Below, piece after piece: positions 17,593 to 30,359 of a DNA stretch of 64,000 nucleotides. The notes beneath the pieces are model-generated. The model did no database searches and had not been told where the DNA came from. It saw only the letters and a program-made list of their open reading frames with translations. Positions within the stretch are counted from its first letter, which is position 1. Every line of letters begins with the position of its first letter. Source of the DNA: Rhizobacter sp964253025 (GTDB lineage: Bacteria > Pseudomonadota > Gammaproteobacteria > Burkholderiales > Burkholderiaceae_C); the NCBI RefSeq assembly GCF_964253025.1, contig NZ_CAXUQC020000001.1:3658001-3722000 (forward strand). Reading direction: 5' to 3'. The position numbers and the translations under genes are program-made.

Positions 17593-18420
17593 TCACAGCG
17601 ACTTCAGGATTTCGCCGCGCTTCTGCTGGTACTCGTCCTCGGTGATGAGGCCGGTGTCGCGCAGGCGCTTGAGGGTCCGCAGGCGCGATTCCGCATCGAC
17701 GGCCGGGGTCGGCGCCATGGGCTGGGCCGCCGGAGCTGCGGTCACCGCCGGCATCGCGGTGGAGGCCGGCGCCGGTGTGGCCACCGCCACGAGCGGCAGC
17801 ACCGCCCAGTCGCTGCGTTGCAGCGTGCCGCCTTGCGCCTGCAGGCGAGCCTTGCCCGCCGATTGACGGGAACCGAAGGTGAATTCAGGACGGATGTGCG
17901 TGCCGCGCCAGCGGCCGTAGTAGTCCACGCGCGCATCCTGCACGAGCACGTTCAAGCGCTCACCGGCCACGAACAACCGGGCCGTCAGCCCGACCGGCGG
18001 GGTGAGGAAGGCGCCGTCGCGACGCGAACTCGAGAGCAGCAGCAGGTCCTGCTCCGGACCGGCGGCGGCCAGCGCATTGGCCAAAGGCTCGGCGATGTCC
18101 TGCGCTTCGGATTCCCCGAAGAGCGGCTCGACGTTGCCCTTCTCCGTCACCACGCGCAGGCCGGCGAGTTGCTGCCGCAGAACGTCGGGCGCCACGCGCG
18201 CCGGGTGCTGGTTGGGCGTGCTGCCCGTCTCACGCGGCACCAACTGGATGGCACTCAGCTCGTTGATGCGGAACACCAGCTTCTCGCCCTTGGCCTCTTT
18301 GGGCGGCATGCCGCCGAAGAGGAACTCGAGCGGCTTCTGCGCCGCGGCGGGAAAGGACAGCGCCATGGCCAGGGCCAGGGCGGCCGTGCCGCGGGTGTAC
18401 CGGAACGGGGTCTTCAACAT
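17593..18420 (-). CDS. Secreted SHOCT-domain protein
   Basis: A 275-residue protein with a signal peptide (ALALAMALSFPAAAQ, ending about residue 28) and a short C-terminal SHOCT motif at about 245-275 (LRTLKRLRDTGLITEDEYQ, ending in KRGEILKSL). The middle is rich in Ala/Pro (residues 205-240). SHOCT domains are small oligomerisation modules of unknown role. ATG 18420 has AGGAG 9 bp upstream. It lies 63 bp downstream of glk on the same strand and converges on hexR. Function unknown. Confidence 0.75.
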   Translation of the reverse strand: MLKTPFRYTRGTAALALAMALSFPAAAQKPLEFLFGGMPPKEAKGEKLVFRINELSAIQLVPRETGSTPNQHPARVAPDVLRQQLAGLRVVTEKGNVEPLFGESEAQDIAEPLANALAAAGPEQDLLLLSSSRRDGAFLTPPVGLTARLFVAGERLNVLVQDARVDYYGRWRGTHIRPEFTFGSRQSAGKARLQAQGGTLQRSDWAVLPLVAVATPAPASTAMPAVTAAPAAQPMAPTPAVDAESRLRTLKRLRDTGLITEDEYQQKRGEILKSL

Positions 18421-18483
18421 GTGCCGCTTCTCCTGCAGAAAAAGGTGAGGGTCAAGGAATGGAATGCGCCGGGCCACGCCGAC

Positions 18484-19467
18484 TCAGAGCACGTCGAGCG
18501 CCCGGGCGGCGCCGACCAGCGCGGGCGAGACCTCGGCCGTCACCACGAACACCGGAATGGCGGCGAGGTAGGCCTGGAAACGCCCCTTCTGCTCGAAGCG
18601 CGAACGGAACGCGGAAGCGTCGATGCGACTGCCCAGCCGCGGGACGATGCCCCCGCCAATGTACACACCACCTCGGGCTCCGAGCGACAGTGCCAGGTTG
18701 CCTGCGACCGTGCCAAGCAAGGAGAAGAACATCCCCTCGGCCTCCACCGCTCGGGAGTCGCTGCCGCTTGCGGCCGCAGCCGTCACCGCGGCGGCGGTCA
18801 TCGGCGCCGCAGCAATGCCGTCGAGCGTGCACAGGGCCTCGTAGAGGTTGACCAGACCAGGGCCGGACAAGGCTCGCTCGGCCGACGCATGGCCGAAGCG
18901 CTCGCGCAGCACGGCGATCACCGCGTCTTCGCGTGCGTTGGTCCCACCGAGCGTGACATGCCCGCCTTCGCCGTTGAGCGGGACACTGAGCTTGCCGTCC
19001 GCCGAGTGGACGAGGCCGGAAACACCGAGCCCCGTGCCGGGGCCGAGCAGCGCCACAGCCGCATGGGGAACCGGCGCACCGCCGCCGACCTGCCGCAGCT
19101 CCTCGGCCGACAGCGCGGGCAAGGACAGGGCAAGCGCGGTGAAGTCGTTGATGAGCAGGAAGCGGTCGAGACCAAGCCGGTCACGCACATCCGAAATGGA
19201 GAAGGACCAGTTGTGGTTGGTCATCTGCACCCGGTCGCCGGTGATGGGGTTCGCGATGCCGACCGCCGACCAGCGGGGCGCCGGCTTGGTGTGCGCGCGG
19301 AGGTACTCGCCGACGGCGTCGAGCACCGTGGGGTAGGCCGCGCACGGGTAGGTCGCGACGTCCGTCAGCGGTGCGCCGGCAGCAGCCTGCCAGGCAAACC
19401 GTGCGTTGGTGCCACCGATGTCGCCGAGCAGGCGCGGATAAGTGGATTCCTGGTTCAAGTGAAGCAT
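18484..19467 (-). CDS. glk: Glucokinase
   Basis: A 327-residue bacterial glucokinase of the Glk/ROK-related type phosphorylating glucose with ATP. It has LLGDIGGTNARFAW (about 13-26, phosphate binding), INDFTALALSLP, LGPGTGLGVSGL and GEGGHVTLGG, and the C-terminal GGVYIGGGIVPRLG. ATG 19467 is preferred; the frame stays open upstream but those residues do not resemble the family. It is divergent from lamB across a 438-bp region carrying two HexR-like palindromes. A second glucokinase occurs as a fusion at 30360. Confidence 0.93.
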   Translation of the reverse strand: MLHLNQESTYPRLLGDIGGTNARFAWQAAAGAPLTDVATYPCAAYPTVLDAVGEYLRAHTKPAPRWSAVGIANPITGDRVQMTNHNWSFSISDVRDRLGLDRFLLINDFTALALSLPALSAEELRQVGGGAPVPHAAVALLGPGTGLGVSGLVHSADGKLSVPLNGEGGHVTLGGTNAREDAVIAVLRERFGHASAERALSGPGLVNLYEALCTLDGIAAAPMTAAAVTAAAASGSDSRAVEAEGMFFSLLGTVAGNLALSLGARGGVYIGGGIVPRLGSRIDASAFRSRFEQKGRFQAYLAAIPVFVVTAEVSPALVGAARALDVL

Positions 19468-19512
19468 CCCTGAGAAAAGGTGTCGTGCGGCGCCCGCTTC
19501 GGGGACTGCACT

Positions 19513-19527
19513 TGTATTCAGACTACA
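19513..19527. promoter_or_regulatory. HexR-like operator upstream of glk
   Basis: TGTATTCAGACTACA fits TGTA-N7-TACA with five of six half-site positions symmetric. It is 46 bp upstream of the glk start. It supports inclusion of glk in the HexR regulon. Confidence 0.5.
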
Positions 19528-19612
19528 TCCGCGCATCGTATGCGATGGCTTTGGCGTAGTCCACAGACAGGCACCTGCTGCAAACGCCATCAGGGTTTTG
19601 CGCGGCTGAAAC

Positions 19613-19618
19613 CTAGGG
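19613..19618. promoter_or_regulatory. CTAGGG box in the glk-lamB spacer
   Basis: ACCTAGGGTATTCCCG at 19611-19626 contains CTAGGG followed by an AT step and CCC. Similar boxes occur near 45883, 48333 and 58686, all intergenic, suggesting a shared regulator. Confidence 0.35.
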
Positions 19619-19687
19619 TATTCCCGCTGTTTCACGATTCAGTTCGCCGCCTAAAGTCGCCCCCAATCCAAATGAGCTCCGTTCGTC

Positions 19688-19702
19688 TGTAGTCAAGCTA
19701 CG
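19688..19702. promoter_or_regulatory. HexR-like site upstream of lamB
   Basis: TGTAGTCAAGCTACG is an imperfect TGTA-N7-TACA palindrome, about 200 bp upstream of the maltoporin start. Together with the site at 19513 it covers both arms of the glk-lamB divergent region. The remaining 19703-19905 holds no gene that I can support. Confidence 0.4.
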
Positions 19703-19905
19703 CCGCTCCGCTCCTCCAGAACACCGCCGAGATGCCGACCTCCGCCCCGCACCACCGCCTGCCCGCCTCGCGCTGCTTCAGCGCTGCCGGCCGCCGTGCT
19801 GCCGCTGTCGTCGTGCCGGCCTACCGCTTCCCCCAACCGCCGACACACAAGGGCCCGCTGAGGCCTGGGTCGGTTCCGAGCAGCAACTAGACGAGGAGTC
19901 CCTCC

Positions 19906-21174
19906 GTGATGATCAAGAAATTCAAGATGTTGGCCGTGGCGGCTGCCGCGGCCGGCGCATTCGCAGCGCCGAGCGCGTCTGCCCAGAGCGTGGAATTCCA
20001 CGGCTACATGCGCACGCAAGTGGGCTCCACCAGCGAGGGCGGCGGCCTGCAGTGCTTCCAGGGTGCCTCCCCCATCCAGGCGAAGTACCGCCTGGGCAAC
20101 GAGTGCGACTCGTACGGCGAAGCCATGGTCGTGGCCCCCTTCGGCAAGGCCGATGGCGCCTGGGCCAAGTACAACCTGATGCTCGCCCTGCAGGAAAAGA
20201 ACGCCAACGACTTCGAAGGCACGGACGGCGACAACTTCAACATCGCCAGCCGCCAGAACTTCTTCCAGGCCGGTGGCTTCTTCGGCGAGAGCCAGATGTT
20301 CTCGGACGCCAAGATCTGGGTGGGCAAGCGCTACTACAACCGCCACGACATCCACATCAACGACTACTACTACTGGAGCAACAGCGGCCCGGGCGCCGGC
20401 ATCGAGGACATCGCCTTCGGCAGCTCGGTCAAGTTCGCCCTCGCCTACCACTCGCGCAACACGGGCAGCGGCACCGGCAACGGCCACGCCCGCAACGACG
20501 TCACGTCCAAGCGCGTCAGCGCCCGCCTCTACGACATTCCGGTGAACCCGAACGGCAAGCTGGAAGGCGAGCTGCTGTACCACTTCGGCAGCACGGCGGC
20601 CGAGAACGGCAGCGAAGGCAAGGGCTCGCAGCTGTTCCTCGAGCACACCCAGAGCAACATCCTGGGCAGCGGCTTCAACAAGTTCGCCCTCATCATCGGC
20701 ACGGGCCTGGGTGCCGACTGGAGCTACGTTCCCACCTATGTGGGCGGCACCGAAGCGGCCGAGAACGACAATTCCTGGCGCATCCACGACCAGTTCTACT
20801 TCGACCTGGCCGGCACCAACATCACCGGCCTGGCCACCGTGTCGTACGGCAAGGTGAACAAGGAAGACGGCACGGACCAGACCTGGGCCAGCGCCGGCAT
20901 CCGCCCGCAGTACAACTTCAACGACAACTTCAGCATCGCCGCGGAAGCCGGTTACGACCAGGGCAAGACGAGCGGCGGCGCGACCGCCAAGCTCGCCAAG
21001 TTCACGATCGCACCGCAGCTGGCGCTGTCCAAGGGCTTCTGGTCGCGTCCGGTGTTCCGTGGCTTCGTGACCTACGCCAAGTGGAACGAGGCCAACGGCA
21101 CCGTGGCCAATGGCGTGTTCGGCACCAAGACGAATGGCATGTCCTACGGCGTGCAGGTCGAGTCGTGGTGGTGA
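19906..21174 (+). CDS. lamB: Maltoporin-family outer-membrane channel
   Basis: A 422-residue LamB-type porin: signal peptide to about residue 27 (AAGAFAAPSASAQ), then VEFHGYMRTQVGSTSEGG, RLGNECDSYGE, IWVGKRYYNRHDIHINDYYY (the classic LamB greasy-slide region) and a C-terminal aromatic end (VQVESWW), as for beta-barrel sorting. Gly/Asn/Asp-rich loops alternate with amphipathic strands. The start is GTG 19906 (GAGGAG 7 bp upstream) or ATG 19909. It heads the maltodextrin locus and should admit maltodextrins to the periplasm. Confidence 0.92.
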   Translation: MMIKKFKMLAVAAAAAGAFAAPSASAQSVEFHGYMRTQVGSTSEGGGLQCFQGASPIQAKYRLGNECDSYGEAMVVAPFGKADGAWAKYNLMLALQEKNANDFEGTDGDNFNIASRQNFFQAGGFFGESQMFSDAKIWVGKRYYNRHDIHINDYYYWSNSGPGAGIEDIAFGSSVKFALAYHSRNTGSGTGNGHARNDVTSKRVSARLYDIPVNPNGKLEGELLYHFGSTAAENGSEGKGSQLFLEHTQSNILGSGFNKFALIIGTGLGADWSYVPTYVGGTEAAENDNSWRIHDQFYFDLAGTNITGLATVSYGKVNKEDGTDQTWASAGIRPQYNFNDNFSIAAEAGYDQGKTSGGATAKLAKFTIAPQLALSKGFWSRPVFRGFVTYAKWNEANGTVANGVFGTKTNGMSYGVQVESWW

Positions 21175-21260
21175 TTTCCCGGGGCTGATCGACCGCCGGC
21201 GAGGTGCATGGTGCTCACGAGGCGCCATCAGCCGGCCGGGCCCCGAACTTTCCAGCCCAG

Positions 21261-21335
21261 GGCAGGCGGGCGGCTTCGGCCGCCGCGCCTGCCTTCAAGG
21301 CCATGGGCGTCGCGTCACGCGCCCATGGCCTTGAA
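21261..21335 (+). repeat. Two adjacent hairpins between lamB and the alpha-glucosidase gene
   Basis: 21261-21293 folds as a GC-rich stem closed by a TTCG tetraloop (GGCGGC-TTCG-GCCGCC core). Directly after it, 21294-21309 and 21320-21335 form a perfect 16-bp stem with a 10-base loop (TTCAAGGCCATGGGCG arm). No T-run follows, so mRNA stabilisation or attenuation is as likely as termination. Confidence 0.6.
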
Positions 21336-21371
21336 CCAGTTCCGTTGAACCGTCAGACCCGAGTCCCTGCC

Positions 21372-23042
21372 GTGAATACCCTTTCCACTTCCCCCTCCTC
21401 CGCAACCGCCGCCGCCAACTGGTGGCGCGGTGCCGTGATCTATCAGGTCTATCCGCGCAGCTTCGCGGACCAGAACGGCGACGGCATCGGCGACCTGCCG
21501 GGCATCATCGACCGCCTGCCCTATATCGCCAGCCTCGGCGTGGACGCCATCTGGGTGTCTCCCTTCTTCCGCTCGCCGATGAAGGACTTCGGCTACGACA
21601 TCGCGGACTACCGCGACGTCGACCCGATGTTCGGGACCCTCGCCGACTTCGACCGCCTGATCGGCCGCACCCACGAACTCGGCATGAAGCTCATGGTCGA
21701 CCAGGTGCTCTCGCACACCTCGGACCAGCACGCCTGGTTCAAGGAGAGCCGCAGCAGCCGCGACAACCCGAAGGCCGACTGGTATGTCTGGGCCGACCCC
21801 AAGGCCGACGGCACGCCACCCAACAACTGGTTGAGCGTGTTCGGCGGTTCGGCCTGGCAGTGGGACGCCCGCCGCCGCCAGTACTACCTGCACAACTTCC
21901 TCACCAGCCAGCCGGACCTGAATTTCCACAACCCGGAAGTCCAGGCGCAGATCCTGTCGGACATCCGCTTCTGGCTCGACCGCGGCGTGGACGGCTTCCG
22001 CTTCGATGCCTGCATCTTCCACTTCCACGACCTGCAGCTGCGCGACAACCCCCCGGCCGAGGTGCGCGACACGCGCAGTGTGGGCGAGAGCAACCCGTAC
22101 GGCATGCAGCGCCATCTGTACGACAAGACGCAGCCCGAGAACCTGCCCTTCCTCGAGCGCATCCGCACCCTGCTCAACGAATATGGCGCCGCGAGCGTCG
22201 GCGAGATCGGCGACGACGACTCGCTCAAGACCATGGCCGCGTACACCCGTGACGGCAACAAGCTGCACATGGCCTACAGCTTCAACCTTCTGACCACCGA
22301 CAACTCGGCGCGCCACATCCGCTCGGAAGTCGAGGCGCTCGAGGCCCAGATGCACGATGGCTGGGCCAGCTGGTCCTTCGGCAACCATGACGTGCCGCGC
22401 GTGCTGACCCGCTGGGGCGGGCCGGGCGCCAGCACCGACTACATCAAGGTGGCTGCCGCCATGCTGGTGTCCCTGCGCGGCAGCGTCTGCTGGTGGCAGG
22501 GCGACGAACTCGGCCTGACCGAGGTCGACATTCCCTACGAGAAGATCCAGGACCCCTACGGCATCACCTTCTGGCCCGACTTCAAGGGACGCGACGGCTG
22601 CCGCACGCCGATGCCCTGGCGTCAGGCGGAACCGAACGGCGGCTTCAGCCATGGCAAGCCGGTGGAGCCCTGGCTGCCGGTGCCGCCGGAGCACCTGGCG
22701 CGCGCGGTGGACGTGAACGAGGCCGACGCGCGCTCGCCGCTGAACTTCGTTCGCCGGCTCCTGGCCTGGCGCAAGACGCAGCCCGCGCTGGTGACGGGCG
22801 ACATCCGATTCCTCGACGCGCCAGAACCCGTGCTGGCGCTCGTGCGCACGCCGGAGTATGGTGGCCCGGGCAAGACCTTGCTGTGCCTGTTCAACCTGGG
22901 CCGTGATCCGGTGGAGTTCACCCTCACCGTGCCCTCGACACAGGCAACGACGCCGCTCGATGTCGCGCTCCAGGGGCAGCGCGACGGCAACCGCTTCACC
23001 CTGCCCGCCCACGGCCTCTACTTCGGCGAGATCACGGCCTGA
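21372..23042 (+). CDS. Cytoplasmic GH13 alpha-glucosidase
   Basis: A 556-residue glycoside hydrolase of family 13, oligo-glucosidase type, cleaving maltodextrins to glucose in the cytoplasm (no signal peptide). The start WWRGAVIYQVYPRSFADQNG is typical. Catalytic residues are the nucleophile Asp212 (GFRFDACIF), acid/base Glu278 (SVGEIGDDD) and Asp340 (SFGNHDVPR). The likely start is GTG 21372; the upstream frame contains the lamB-distal hairpins and is unlikely to be translated. It precedes malK by 19 bp and is part of the maltodextrin operon. Confidence 0.92.
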   Translation: MNTLSTSPSSATAAANWWRGAVIYQVYPRSFADQNGDGIGDLPGIIDRLPYIASLGVDAIWVSPFFRSPMKDFGYDIADYRDVDPMFGTLADFDRLIGRTHELGMKLMVDQVLSHTSDQHAWFKESRSSRDNPKADWYVWADPKADGTPPNNWLSVFGGSAWQWDARRRQYYLHNFLTSQPDLNFHNPEVQAQILSDIRFWLDRGVDGFRFDACIFHFHDLQLRDNPPAEVRDTRSVGESNPYGMQRHLYDKTQPENLPFLERIRTLLNEYGAASVGEIGDDDSLKTMAAYTRDGNKLHMAYSFNLLTTDNSARHIRSEVEALEAQMHDGWASWSFGNHDVPRVLTRWGGPGASTDYIKVAAAMLVSLRGSVCWWQGDELGLTEVDIPYEKIQDPYGITFWPDFKGRDGCRTPMPWRQAEPNGGFSHGKPVEPWLPVPPEHLARAVDVNEADARSPLNFVRRLLAWRKTQPALVTGDIRFLDAPEPVLALVRTPEYGGPGKTLLCLFNLGRDPVEFTLTVPSTQATTPLDVALQGQRDGNRFTLPAHGLYFGEITA

Positions 23043-23061
23043 GCCGCCGCGAAAGACACCC

Positions 23062-24138
<1,077 letters not shown>

Positions 24139-24182
24139 CCGTTTGTCCCTTGCCCCGAGCAATCACCGAAGGAGAACCGAAG

Positions 24183-25385
<1,203 letters not shown>

Positions 25386-25400
25386 TCCCGCCGTGACCTG

Positions 25401-25431
25401 CCCGCCGGCGCCACGAGCGCCGGCGGGTTTT
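25401..25431 (+). terminator. Intercistronic hairpin terminator between malE and malF
   Basis: CCCGCCGGCGC and GCGCCGGCGGG form a perfect 11-bp stem around the loop CACGA, followed by TTTT. It begins 16 bp after malE and ends 20 bp before malF, so partial termination would set a high MalE:MalF ratio. Confidence 0.85.
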
Positions 25432-25451
25432 CGACCCTGAACGTTTCCGCC

Positions 25452-26984
25452 ATGAGCCTGAAGATGACCCTGTCGCGCTGGACTGCGCCCGCGCTGCTGA
25501 CCGCCGCCCTGATCGCCGCGCTGTACATCGTGGTGATGGTGCACGCCGCCGGCGAGACGCTGCTGGCCGGCACCATCCTCGTCATCACCGCGCTGGCGGG
25601 CTGGGTCTACACCTCTTCGCGCGCGTACGCCTACCGCTACCTGTTTCCGGGAATCGGCGCGGCGCTGATCTTCGTCGTGTTCCCGATGATCTACACGATG
25701 GGCATCGGCTTCACGAACCACAGCTCGAAGAACCTGCTCACCTTCGCCCGCGCCACCCAGTACCTCGTCGATGAAACCTACGAGGCCGAGGGCAGCGCCG
25801 TGGGCTTCACCCTCCATGCCGACGGCGCCGAGTTCCGCGCCCGGTTCGAGGAAGGCGAGGACAAGGTATTCGTCTCCGGGCCGCTGGCCCTCAAGAACAC
25901 CACGCCCCTGGAGCTGCCGGCCGAGCCCGCCGCCCAGGTGCCCATCGACCTGGGCGATCCGGTCCAGCTGCGCGAGGTGATCAGCCGCCAGGCCGCCCTC
26001 AAGGCGATCACGTTCGTGCTGCCCGACGGCCGCAAGATCCGCATGACGGGCCTGCGCCAGTTCGGGCCCGTGCAGCCGCTCTACGAGCCGCAGGGCGACG
26101 GCACCTTGCGCAACCAGCAGACCGGCGACGTGCTCACCGCGAACTTCGAGACCGGGTTCTACGAGAACCAGCGCGGCGAACGCGTGCAGCCCGGCTTCCA
26201 GGTGAACATCGGCTTCGACAACTACCGCCGCATCTTCACGGACAGCGCCTTCAGCGAGCCCTTCATCCGCATCTTCCTGTGGACGGTGACCTTCTCGGCC
26301 CTCACGGTGCTGTTCGCCGCGGCGCTCGGCATGCTGCTCGCGGTGCTCTTCAACTGGGACGCGCTCAAGTTCAAGGGCGTCTACCGGATCATGCTGTTCC
26401 TGCCCTACGCGGTGCCGGGCTTCATCTCGATCCTGGTCTTCCGGGGCCTCTTCAACAACAACTTCGGTGAGATCAACCTGATCCTCGAAGCCCTGTTCGG
26501 CATTCGCCCCGCCTGGTTCTCGGACCCGATGCTCGCCAAGATCATGCTGCTCATCGTCAACGTGTGGCTCGGCTACCCGTACATGATGGTGGTGTGCATG
26601 GGCCTCATCAAGGCCATCCCGTCGGACCTCTACGAGGCCTCGGCCGTGGCAGGCGCCGGCCCGCTGACCAACTTCTTCCGCATCACCCTGCCGCTGATCA
26701 TGAAGCCGCTCACGCCGCTGCTCATCTCGGCCTTTGCGTTCAACTTCAACAACTTCGTGCTGATCGCCCTGCTGACGGGCGGCCGCCCCGACTTCCTCGA
26801 CACCAGCGTGCCGGCCGGCACCACCGACCTGCTGGTGTCCTACACCTACCGCATCGCGTTCGAGGACTCGGGCCAGCAGTTCGGCCTCGCCGCGGCGATC
26901 TCGACCGTCATCTTCGCCATGGTGGCCGTCATCTCGCTCGTGCAGATGCGCTTCACCAAGATCGCCCGCGAAGAGTCGCGCTGA
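25452..26984 (+). CDS. malF: Maltose ABC transporter permease MalF
   Basis: A 510-residue inner-membrane protein, as long as enterobacterial MalF. Several N-terminal helices lead into a large periplasmic P2-like segment (about 105-255) with GQVNIGFDNYRRIF-type sequence, then the permease core with the EAA loop (EASAVAGAGPLTNFFRITLP, about 395-414). The long P2 loop distinguishes it from the short sugar permeases at 42250. It starts 20 bp after a terminator hairpin. Confidence 0.95.
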   Translation: MSLKMTLSRWTAPALLTAALIAALYIVVMVHAAGETLLAGTILVITALAGWVYTSSRAYAYRYLFPGIGAALIFVVFPMIYTMGIGFTNHSSKNLLTFARATQYLVDETYEAEGSAVGFTLHADGAEFRARFEEGEDKVFVSGPLALKNTTPLELPAEPAAQVPIDLGDPVQLREVISRQAALKAITFVLPDGRKIRMTGLRQFGPVQPLYEPQGDGTLRNQQTGDVLTANFETGFYENQRGERVQPGFQVNIGFDNYRRIFTDSAFSEPFIRIFLWTVTFSALTVLFAAALGMLLAVLFNWDALKFKGVYRIMLFLPYAVPGFISILVFRGLFNNNFGEINLILEALFGIRPAWFSDPMLAKIMLLIVNVWLGYPYMMVVCMGLIKAIPSDLYEASAVAGAGPLTNFFRITLPLIMKPLTPLLISAFAFNFNNFVLIALLTGGRPDFLDTSVPAGTTDLLVSYTYRIAFEDSGQQFGLAAAISTVIFAMVAVISLVQMRFTKIAREESR

Positions 26985-26996
26985 AAGGAAGCTCCC

Positions 26997-27887
26997 ATGG
27001 CCATCGTCGTCGACAAATCCCACCGCTGGCGCGTCGTGCTGGCGCACCTCTTCCTCATCAGCCTGGTGCTGGTGGTGATCTTCCCGTTCCTGATGATCCT
27101 GTCGATCTCGCTGCGCCCGGGCAACTTTGCCTCGGGCAGCATCATCCCCGACCAGATCAGCCTCGAGCACTGGAAGCTCGCGCTCGGCATCTCGTACACC
27201 GCCGAAGACGGCCGGCTGGTGCGACCCGACTTCCCGGTGCTCACCTGGCTGTGGAACTCGGTGAAGGTGGCCGGCCTCACCGCCTTCGTGACGCTCTTCC
27301 TGTCGACGACGGCGGCCTACGCCTTCGCCCGCATGAAGTTCCGCGGCAAGCAGGCCTCGCTCACCGGCCTGATGCTGATGCAGATGTTCCCCTCGGTCCT
27401 GGCGCTCGTGGCCATCTACGCCATCTTCGACCGCATCGGCAATGTGTTCCCCGCCTTCGGCATCGACAGCCACTGGTCCCTGCTGCTCGCCTACTCGGGC
27501 GGCATCGCCCTGCACGTGTGGACGATCAAGGGCTACTTCGACACCATCCCGGTGGAGATCGAAGAGGCGGCGACGGTCGACGGTGCGACGCCGTGGCAGG
27601 CCTTCCGCCTGGTGTTGCTGCCGATGGCCGTGCCCATCCTGATGGTGGTGTTCCTGCTGGCCTTCATCGGCGCGATCATCGAGTATCCGGTGGCGTCCAT
27701 CCTGCTGCACGAGCAGGCCAAGCTGACGCTCGCCGTGGGCTCCAACCTCTTCCTGTACGAGCAGCGCTACCTGTGGGGCGACTTCGCGGCCGCCGCGATC
27801 CTGTCGGGCCTGCCCATCACCGTCGTGTTCATCCTGGCGCAGAAATGGATGATCTCCGGCCTCACCGCCGGCGGCATCAAGGGCTGA
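26997..27887 (+). CDS. malG: Maltose ABC transporter permease MalG
   Basis: A 296-residue permease with six predicted helices and the EAA loop (IEEAATVDGATPWQAFRLVL). AGNFASGSII-like N-terminal periplasmic loop, TTAAYAFARMKFRG and the C-terminal KWMISGLTAGGIKG are standard for MalG. It starts 12 bp after malF and pairs with it to form the channel energised by MalK. Confidence 0.95.
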   Translation: MAIVVDKSHRWRVVLAHLFLISLVLVVIFPFLMILSISLRPGNFASGSIIPDQISLEHWKLALGISYTAEDGRLVRPDFPVLTWLWNSVKVAGLTAFVTLFLSTTAAYAFARMKFRGKQASLTGLMLMQMFPSVLALVAIYAIFDRIGNVFPAFGIDSHWSLLLAYSGGIALHVWTIKGYFDTIPVEIEEAATVDGATPWQAFRLVLLPMAVPILMVVFLLAFIGAIIEYPVASILLHEQAKLTLAVGSNLFLYEQRYLWGDFAAAAILSGLPITVVFILAQKWMISGLTAGGIKG

Positions 27888-27981
27888 CGCTCCGCCACCT
27901 GTCTGCTGTCCGCGTCGTTCACCGCTTCATTCCCGTGGAGGCCGCGGCCTCCGCACTTCACTTCCCGCCCAGGAGGTCCCC

Positions 27982-28431
27982 ATGACTGACATCCGCCCGA
28001 TCCTGAAGTCCCTCGCCGCGGCCGCGGCCATCGCCACCGGCGCCCTGTCGTTGCAAGCCCCTGCCGTCGCCGCGCCGCCGGCCGGCCAGGCCACCATCCA
28101 CTACAACCGCTGCGACAACAACTACGAAGGCTGGGGCGCGCACCTGTGGAAGGACGGCGGCATCCCGCTGCCGGGCATCGAATGGCAGAAGCCCATGGTG
28201 CCGTCCGGCAAGAGCGAGTTCGGCGTGTTCTGGAACGTCAAGGTGGAGGACTTCACCAAGGGCCGCGTCAACTACATCATCCACAAGGGTGACTCCAAGG
28301 ACCAGGGCGGCCGCGACATGTCGTTCGACGCCAACGCGACGCCGGAGATCTGGGTGAACAGCGGTGACCGCAAGATCTACAACTCGCTCGACGACGCCCG
28401 CAAGGCCCGCGCGGCCAAGCCCTGCAGCTGA
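27982..28431 (+). CDS. Secreted stand-alone CBM41 (pullulanase-associated domain) protein
   Basis: A 149-residue protein with a signal peptide (to about residue 31, ALSLQAPAVAA) and almost nothing except one starch-binding module: TIHYNRCDNNYEGWGAHLW and KGRVNYIIHKGDSKDQGGRD are the hallmarks of the CBM41/PUD domain seen at the N-terminus of pullulanases. Two Cys (mature N-terminal part and C-terminus) could form a disulfide. A perfect AGGAGGT precedes ATG 27982. A binding rather than catalytic role for alpha-glucans is inferred. It sits between malG and the MalS-like amylase. Confidence 0.85.
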   Translation: MTDIRPILKSLAAAAAIATGALSLQAPAVAAPPAGQATIHYNRCDNNYEGWGAHLWKDGGIPLPGIEWQKPMVPSGKSEFGVFWNVKVEDFTKGRVNYIIHKGDSKDQGGRDMSFDANATPEIWVNSGDRKIYNSLDDARKARAAKPCS

Positions 28432-28453
28432 CCCCTGACGGAGCGCACACGCC

Positions 28454-30298
<1,845 letters not shown>

Positions 30299-30359
30299 CC
30301 GTGTCATCGGCCGTGCGGCCCGTTCGGTACAGTGGGCACAGACCCGCCCCCGTACCGAC

